A stretch of 64,000 nt of DNA from Pelodera strongyloides (taxonomy: Eukaryota; Nematoda; Chromadorea; Rhabditida; Rhabditidae). The notes under the pieces were generated by a model. That model was not told the origin of the DNA. It worked only from the letters and a program-made list of their open reading frames with translations, and did no database searches. This document shows, piece by piece, positions 56,901 through 64,000 of this stretch (position 1 is its first letter; each line of letters starts with the position of its first letter). The position numbers were made by a program, and so were the translations under genes. Where the stretch lies: NCBI GenBank assembly GCA_036852015.1, contig JAANDG010000048.1, forward strand, positions 306,001-370,000. The letters are read 5' to 3'.

Positions 56901-59900
56901 TCGTAGCTTCAGTACAACGCCGCACAACGTCCAACCTAATTATACTACAACATACATAAATGTTCATCTCCAGGTCTACTCATACCGTGATGGTTTCGCT
57001 ATGCTCTTTGTTTACGATTGGGTGAAGATTCCGCTGGTTTATACTCAGGTACATTTCTATTATGAGTACGAATATAGTGAGACTTGGAAAAAAAGGGACA
57101 CTGAGTAACACCCAGAGACATGAAATTATATCACAACGATGAAACGTAGCTGTTTGACCAGTGAGCAAAAAAAGGTTGAGCGGCACTAATTTTCCCGGAC
57201 GGCTTATTTCCATGCTTATGAAACGTCTGTAACGTAGATGAAATTCTTTACGAATAAAGACACGCATCCTTCTTTTAAATGAGAATATTCTAATTTGAGC
57301 TGCGGCACCCTTTTATACTCGAGGCGGAACAATTTATTTCCGTAACGGGAGTGCTAGCGCACGCTGCAGTTACTCTTTTATATAGCAAGATGATTCAGCA
57401 ACTTCCTTGAAAAATTAAGGTGGTTGCCATCGCCACTTACGGCTATTTCTTCATTTGTTTGATCGGACGTCAACCAAAACTGGACCAGAAGAGTATGCAA
57501 ACTGAAGTGTGCATTTTGTTCCCCATCTTCACCACCTTCCAGGTAATTTGAAAGAAAATAATAGTTACAGCAGTCTTAAAGTGATATAACAGCCGGTTTT
57601 TGAAAAAATATTTTGTGCTCATTCCGATATGTTGTATGCCAATACTGCGCCGAAAACCTGTTCAAATTTTGTATTTTCATAATGCCAAAAAATTCTCTGA
57701 ACCGGACCCCAAAAGCACGAAAAATATGTTGCGAACGCTTAGTTTGGACTCGAGGGAGGGGGTTTTAAGCGAAATACCGACGGTTTTTGAAACGCATTGC
57801 TTACAACTACTTTCTTACGTAGCATATACAAATGAGCAAAATTAGTTAGACCTCAATGAGGCCTTTGCAAAAATGTATAGGAATGCAAGTTCATGAGATG
57901 CGTTTCAAAAACCGACCGCTATTTCGCTTTAATTTTGGAAGAAAAAGCCTAAACTCTAAACCTATGTATAATCAAGATCCCAATTATTGTTAGATGTTGT
58001 TCTACCTTGGATGGTTGAAAGTCGGACAATTCTTGATGAATCCATTCGGAGAAGACGACGACGACTTTGGTGAGTATTACCTACGTTTACCATCACGTCC
58101 ACTGCCAATTGCCGCATGTGCGCGGCGCTGCGCTCGCTCGCATTCTGTCTAAATAATTATTGCAGAGTTAAACTACGTGCTCGACCGTAATACCTGTATC
58201 GCCCATATGATGGCAACAGACCTTGCCGATCAACTACCCACCGTTGGAACGCTGAACATGAACAAGATGATCCCGCACACAAGGGCGTCATTTAAGATTC
58301 AGGTTTGTTGCAGGGATAGGAGGGGGCGTCGGCGACGGCTTGGCGCTCATGCGGCGCCAGTCCTGCCCACAAAATTTCCCTATTAAATATTAAATATTTA
58401 TTAACACATAAAATGTGTGCATCAATATGATGAAAGGTTGACAAGCATCAATTGAATGGCCATGGTTTTAATTATCTTGAGCAAATTTATGTGAGTATTC
58501 GTACATTACCTCAAAAAAATCACAGCGAAGATAACAACAATAATTGCAACACATTGGGCATTCCTACAAATAGTACTAAGTACAACATAAGCTCAAAAAC
58601 TAGCATCCTGATTATATACCTCGCCCGCAGTAACCCGAATGCGCTATGTACGAATACTCCTATACCGCACATGGTATTTTCGTGGATAATCCACGAGATA
58701 ATTAAGGACTTGACCAAACAATTCAATACACATATGTCGAACAACGGATTCCAATTGAAATTTTGAGTCAAATACCGCATAATGTTTCAACTGCCGCGTA
58801 ATACAAAGAAAAATGTGAATATAACAGACAATAGTCCGCTTTACAGAAGAACAAAAGCATCGTTTAAACAGATGAGATCAATAATTTGCACAATATACAA
58901 CAATCCATTATACATATATACTTAGTATTTAGTATTAGTTTTCTTTTCTTCTTTAGGCTGTAAATCCTGTAAGGTCTACTCGAGTTAGTGATGTATCTGA
59001 ACGAAATTTATTATTGAGCTGGTCTTTTTGGATTATAGGAATACTCCTTATAATCGATCGTTATATAATTTTCATCAATACTATTATGAATGAGATTCAT
59101 ATCTGAATTTTTTAGTAGCCTTTTGAATGCTTTCGAAGAATTGGACATGAGTAAATTTTGAGGCAATTTATTCAGCCAACGAGTTGTGCGCATAAAATAA
59201 CTGTGATAATATGGATTCTTTTTTGCAAAAGGAACATGAAATTCAAATGATGATAAACGCCCGAGAGTTGGTTTCAATACATAATATCTACTAAAGGAAG
59301 TTGAGAGCTCGCCTTTCAAAAGTTTGAATGCAAATATCAGGTCTTGTTGGATTCTACGTTGTTGCAATGAAACGAGGCCAAACTTACGTAATCGCTCAGA
59401 ATAAGATGGAACAGGGGTACCAATTGGTTGGCATTTTTGGAAAATCATTCGAGTGATTCTCGACTGTACTTTTTCAACCCGTATTTTATCTCGCTTTAGA
59501 TAGGGATTCAAACAACGCTCGCAAATTCTAGCAATGGGCGCACCCAACTCTTATAACATTTCAACAAGATGACTGCGTTTCTTTGTTTTACACTTTTGAA
59601 GATAGAAAACCAAGCCCCCATACTCCGCGTACAGATACTATTTATATGATCAACATAATGCCAATTATCTTGAACTTGGATACCCAGGTCTCTGATTGAA
59701 GAAACAGCCCCTAATGAAACCCCATTAACCTTGTAAACATTTTTACTATTTTGTGTCCGAGGTAAAGAACCTAGCACTTTTCTTCGGATAGAGATATTTG
59801 CCAATTAGTACAATACTTAGTAAGAGCATTTAGAGAGGTTTCCAGACATATTGCAGCATTATTGGAATCTTCCGGTTTATAACTACAAAATAGTTTACAA

Positions 59901-62515
59901 TCATCTGCGAAACAACGAATATTGATATTATGAGAGGTTTTTACAGCGTGTGGGAGATCACAAATATAAAGAAGAAATAGAATTGGACCAAGAATAGAAC
60001 CTTGAGGAACGCCAGAGATAGCGTCAAATTCAACCGATAAAATATCATCGACCTTTACACAAAAGGTTCGGTCTGCAAGAAAATCCTGTAGCCAATTAAC
60101 CAACTGATCGGGAAAGCCCAATTTTCTTAGTTTATAAACTAATTTTGTATGAACTACCCTATCGAATGCTTTTGCAATATCTAAGTAAACAACATCAATA
60201 AATTCCCCCTTTTCATATGATAGCATCCATTGCTTTTGAATATCAAGCATTTGTAAATCAACTGATTTACCCTTTGTGAAACCATATTGCTCATCTGGAA
60301 GGCAATTTAGCTTATCAATAAACTTATACAATTGGGATTTTACTATCATTTCCAAGCATTTACATACAGCACATTAATCGAAATAGGCCTATAATGCACA
60401 GGATAAACAGGGTTTATTAATTTTGGGAACTGGAGTTACAATCGATTTTCTCCAAGAATTGGGCATTTTACCAGTTTCCAAAGAAATGTTAAATATAAAT
60501 GAAAGAGGCTCAGCTAGTTCATGCTTGCAATATTTTAGAAAGAACTGTGGAATACCATCAGAAGTCAAAGAGAAGGAATTTTTAAGTTTACCAAGAGCTT
60601 TACAAACATCATGAGGGAAAATTACGGGTAGTGAGTGATGCTGATAAACACTACATCTATTCCCATCTGAGGTAGCTGATGATCATCACGAGCAAAAACA
60701 GATGCAAATTGCATGCCTAGTAGATTAGCTTTCTGTACCTTATCATAAACACAGTTTTAGTTATCGGATCATGCAACACACCAATGGATGATTTTCTTTT
60801 TATGCGAGAGCCCACATACGAATAAAACTTTTTCCCAAACTTATTCTCAAATACTTTCTTTTCTTTATACGCATAGAACCTTTCCAAAGCTTTGTCAAGT
60901 TTTATTTTAAATCCTTTATAAGGACACTAATATGTTTTGAATGCAAATGCTTATTGAGGATGAACAACCGACGTTTTTGATATACTATGTTTTTGATATA
61001 CTGAGGAAAGCGTGTGAAAGGGGTCAGTGTACTTTAGAGGAACAAATTCACTTATCAGTAACGTATATCAGAAACGCTTCTTAAATCACAACGAGTTATA
61101 GACCCAAAGAAAGAAAGAAACCCAGTTGATATCAAGAGAAGATTTAATTTGGTCCCAATCGGCATTTTTAAAATCCAAAGAGGGTGTCTGTTTTTCGAGC
61201 ATATTATGGTTTAAAATCAGTTCAAAACAAATTTGGTTGTGGTCTGTGGAACCAATAGGAGGGTCAACTACAACGTCAGCTATAAGGCTATTGGAACTAC
61301 TGAATAAATGATCAATAATGCGAGTATCTCTTGTGGGCTCAGTTACGAAGAAAGACCAACCCAAAGAATTTATGAAATTTCCAAATCCTTTTCTTTGGCA
61401 ATAACGGGTGCTGGATTAGCGAAATTATAATTAATGTTAAAATCCCCAACTAAAATAGTATCTATCCCTGATGCTGAGAGATTACTGATTTCATCAATAA
61501 TAATGAATCTGCTGCGCAGTACACCGGGTAATCGAACAAATAAACGCACTTTTGAAAAAAGGACAATGTCTTCTATGTCTACGCACAAAATTTCGAAATT
61601 TGCATTAGCCAGAGATTTGCATTCTTTGCATATAAACTTCCGGTGAACATAGACACAGATACCCCCACCCTTACAAGATTTCCTATCAAAGCGAACCAAA
61701 TTATAATCATCATTACAAAGAAGAGTACCACTATTAATATCATTCCTCAACCACGACTCAACGAGAATAAATACATCTGGGAATTTAGAAAGCAATATAT
61801 GGTGTACGTGATTAAGGTTCTTGAGAAGACTACGTATGTTGGAGTAAATAACCGATACCCTCCTGTCTTTACTGTTCACTACTGGTTTCCCGGAAGCAAA
61901 GCAGATTGAGTAGTGCCAGAATTGCCGTTGCCACCTACACGCGGCCCTTTGCTAGTCCAACCTTCAGGAATTACTACAGTCATAGCCATGGCAGTTCTAT
62001 CAATAGTTGGGTTCGCTTTCCACACAAGCTTATCTCCTCTAAGTTGCCACGTTTCGCCATTACCACCCGCTTCATTTAAATAGTTTCGACGGTACCGCAG
62101 CTCTTTCTGGCGCTGCCTCTGCTCAAAAGTAAGGCTCTCCCTGATGAACACATTTCCCCACTTTTCCGTCTTTCTGAGCTTCATTTTATTGCGAAGAACC
62201 AACCTATAGAAACAAGCGCGCGCACCCTTTAGCTTGATCTGGATACAAGAAAGGTACCCCAGGAGACGAGACAATGCCTTTGTAGAGACAAGATCCACTG
62301 CCGTGTGTATCAATCGATAAATTCAGTCACTCAATAAATCAATATAATTATAGGACGTGATTCCCAAATCGCACCTCGCCTCATTCAAGCTTAGCGAAAC
62401 GGAAATGCAGCTGATCAAACCTGAATTGTTGGAGGAAGAGGTATTTATAAAATTTTTTATTCAAACACAATTAGCCTTATTGTTCTGTAAAATCATAGTT
62501 TTTCAGTTCTACTGA
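53941..62515 (+). CDS. bestrophin chloride channel
   Basis: Calcium-activated anion channel subunit of the bestrophin family, 370 aa, plasma or intracellular membrane. Family landmarks: N-terminal [11 protein letters not shown]; the pore neck IPLSFLLGF with I68, F72 and F76 at the positions of the hydrophobic neck residues of human BEST1; [40 protein letters not shown]; and the calcium clasp [11 protein letters not shown] (D289-D292). Exons: 53941-54006, 54433-54492, 54743-54870, 55661-55781, 56107-56243, 56562-56655, 56974-57048, 57420-57542, 57994-58069, 58166-58302, 62354-62440, 62507-62515. The frame is continuous. The last coding exon is only three codons (Phe, Tyr, stop), so the tail beyond the clasp is short and this end is the least certain part. 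Intron 58303-62353 carries a LINE remnant. Confidence 0.92.
55121..55484. mobile_element. 364-bp near-perfect fold-back element
   Basis: Bestrophin intron 3. The arm 55121-55297 begins TTAAAGGGATCAGCTCACC and the arm 55311-55484 ends GGTGAGCTGATCCCTTTAA; the two are inverse complements almost throughout, with a loop of about 13 bases. No coding capacity. A transcript would form a hairpin of about 175 bp. An (AAAT)n run follows the right end. Confidence 0.88.
56703..56848. mobile_element. 146-bp inverted-repeat element
   Basis: Bestrophin intron 6. Ends TGTGGCCGTATGCACGAACG and GTTCTTGCATACGGCCAC are inverse complements over about 18 bp. The interior GGGAATATGCTCCCAGCC is a partial palindrome. 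MITE-like. Confidence 0.7.
57764..57932. mobile_element. CCGGCCGG MITE, full copy
   Basis: 169 bp in bestrophin intron 8. Left end TTTAAGCGAAATACCGAC, right end GACCGCTATTTCGCTTTAA, with inner GGTTTTTGAAACGCAT / ATGCGTTTCAAAAACC arms. A lone half-end (AACAGCCGGTTTTTGAAA) lies just upstream near 57588. Confidence 0.8.
59011..62313 (-). pseudogene. broken ORFs of the second LINE
   Basis: At least five fragments in different frames (boundaries in the preceding entry). The longest open piece, 60355-59771, holds reverse transcriptase motifs from FTKGKS to FADD and then stops. I do not expect any activity from this copy. Confidence 0.85.
59011..62330 (-). mobile_element. degenerate CR1-type LINE
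   Basis: Second, older non-LTR element, antisense in bestrophin intron 10. Minus-strand order: ORF1-like remnant (62313-61879; [19 protein letters not shown]), endonuclease remnant (61879-61086 in two frames; [26 protein letters not shown]), reverse transcriptase (60355-59771; [30 protein letters not shown]) and C-terminal pieces (59804-59508, 59547-59011). Several frameshifts and stops break it, including one inside the NYRPIS region near 60375. Its proteins differ clearly from those of the LINE at 23513. The 5' end stops within about 40 bases of the exon-11 acceptor at 62353. Confidence 0.85.
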
Positions 62516-62694
62516 AAATATTATGGAGTTGAACGCTTCCAGACAAGCGGTTTCCGCTAAAAATTCGGTTCCGTCCGCGTATTCGCCCTTCTGACTTCTG
62601 ATGAGGATAGTGCTCGAAAAAAACCACATATCAGAGTTTTCAAGCAGTATCGAAATTAGGCGGATACTAGTTTTTCATACCACAGCTATCTTAT
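62516..62694. other. bestrophin 3' flank
   Basis: Short AT-rich flank after the stop codon; presumably 3' UTR. No clear AATAAA signal is seen. Confidence 0.4.
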
Positions 62695-62896
62695 TATATA
62701 AAGTTGGGAGCTTTGTTTGTTTGTTTGTTTGTTTGTTTGATTGTGTGTTTGGATGATGTGCGTTACGCTCAGGAAGTAGGATTGGTTCAGTAGTTCATGT
62801 TCCCATGCACTGAGCCATCTCACATCCCGAGCGCCCCCTCACAATAGTCCAAAAAAGGCTGCATATACGGAATGTGTGTGGTGTATCGTTCGGGCG
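62695..62896 (+). repeat. composite repeat, left part, copy 2
   Basis: Begins ATATAAAGTTGGGAGCTTTG, then a longer GTTTG run and GGATGATGTGCGTTACGCTC. It matches 14929-15123; similarity continues with AACTCAAAGAACTACCAA (15170-15180 in copy 1). Confidence 0.75.
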
Positions 62897-63299
62897 CGGT
62901 GGCGCGTAGCTGATTTTAGGAAACAAAGAACACTCACAACTCAAAGAACTACCAAATCACAGTCCTTGACAACTTTTTATGAAATACTTTTTTGTAATCA
63001 CTTCGTAGTCTAATTTTTCATTTACTCATTTTACAAAGATTTAGTCGACATATTACATATTTTGCAACAAAGCATTGAGTGATTCTCTGCACATTTCCCT
63101 TATTTCCCATGAAACGAGCGTCCAATCTTGAGCGATGTTTCGGTCGAACGAAAGAACATTCAAGAGAATTTCTTAATTTCGCGTAGTTTTTGCTTTAGTA
63201 TGGATAATACACGGTATCACCTGTAACGTTCGACGACATTCTTTAGTTTAATACAGTTAAGGAAAAGATCTGTGACAATTTTTTTTAGGATTTGGGATT

Positions 63300-64000
63300 T
63301 TTTCTGCTTTATAAAGTCTAACGATTTGCAGACAGTTTAGGAGGAATACGTTCACCAGTTATATAAAGGGCACACTAAAACTATGTTCGATCCCATGTTT
63401 AACATTCGTATAGGTTTCAAAAAGTAAAATAGCGGTCACTTATTCCGCTGCTTTTAGGCTTTGGCAAATTTTTTTTTAGGTTATAGACTTATAGAGTCCA
63501 GCAAGTTGCAGACAATTTAGGAGAAATATAGTCAACAGAAACTAAGTTCTACCCCCGTGTTTGATATTGGTGTAGGTTTCAAAAGGAAAATAACAAAAGT
63601 GAAACTATTTCCTTCGGACAAATGTTTGCTTCTAACTTATATAGCCCAGCAAAACATTGCGACGTATCATCCAGACACTTATTACTTTTTTTAAGGATTT
63701 GAAATTTTTTCGATATTGTAGAGTCCAGCAAGTTGCAGACAATTTAGGAGGAATATAGTCAACAGAAACTAAGTTCTAACCCGTGTTCAATATTGGTATG
63801 GGTTTCAAAAGGAAAAATGAGAGACTGGAGACTCTTTGCATAGTCATGTTTCTTCCTAACTTATATAGCCCAGCGAAACATTGCGGCGTATCAGCCACGC
63901 GATATTAAGCTGCTTTTAGGATTTGGAATTTTTTCGATATTATAGAGTCCAGCAAGTTGCAGACAATTTAGGAGTAATATAGTCAACAGAAACTGAGTTC
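63300..64000. repeat. tandem array, second copy, runs off window
   Basis: Units with GCAGACAATTTAGGAG start at about 63328, 63508, 63734 and 63957. Same unit and same order after the left part as in 15766-16600. Truncated by the end of the window, so whatever follows it in copy 1 (GC-rich repeats, SL1 RNA gene) may lie just outside. Confidence 0.85.

Overview
Organism. This is eukaryotic, intron-rich DNA from a nematode. Three observations support that: (i) an exact 22-nt nematode spliced leader SL1, on the minus strand at 16905-16926, at the head of what looks like a complete SL RNA gene; (ii) a cuticle collagen with the nematode layout (short N-terminal hydrophobic segment, RTKR processing site, CNC and NNCP cysteine cluster, Gly-X-Y blocks, YCQC tail); (iii) introns ending mostly in TTTCAG, TTTTAG or TACAG. 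The species cannot be named from the sequence. Introns are loaded with small inverted-repeat elements and two LINE insertions.

Layout. 635-11600 (+): a 31-exon gene for a three-domain HAD / aminoglycoside-phosphotransferase-like / acyl-CoA dehydrogenase protein of the ACAD10 type, 985 aa, ending in the peroxisomal signal SKL. 11843-17777 (-): an 8-exon cuticle collagen, tail-to-tail with the first gene. Its 2.9-kb first intron (14545 onward is exon 2; intron 14692-17612) holds a composite repeat and the SL1 RNA gene. 17778-19252: spacer with a perfect 168-bp tandem duplication. 19253-48791 (-): a complete alpha-spectrin gene, 63 coding exons, 2447 aa, with SH3 and C-terminal EF-hand modules. 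Its largest intron (23140-27666) contains a nearly intact CR1/Jockey-type LINE in antisense orientation, and the 5' end of that LINE carries SL1 nucleotides 2-22. 48792-53940: a 5.1-kb spacer between head-to-head genes. 53941-62515 (+): a 12-exon bestrophin chloride channel, with a degenerate second LINE (-) in its largest intron and a long fold-back palindrome in another. 62516-64000: a second copy of the composite repeat seen in the collagen intron, running off the window.

How the pieces relate. The four protein genes have unrelated jobs (lipid catabolism, cuticle, membrane skeleton, anion channel) and show no operon-like spacing. The common thread is trans-splicing and mobile DNA: an SL1 donor gene sits inside a repeat that exists in at least two copies, one LINE carries the SL1 leader at its 5' end, and splice-acceptor-like sites lie just upstream of three start codons. 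All gene models were built by hand from reading-frame continuity across introns and family knowledge; splice junctions marked as uncertain need cDNA support.
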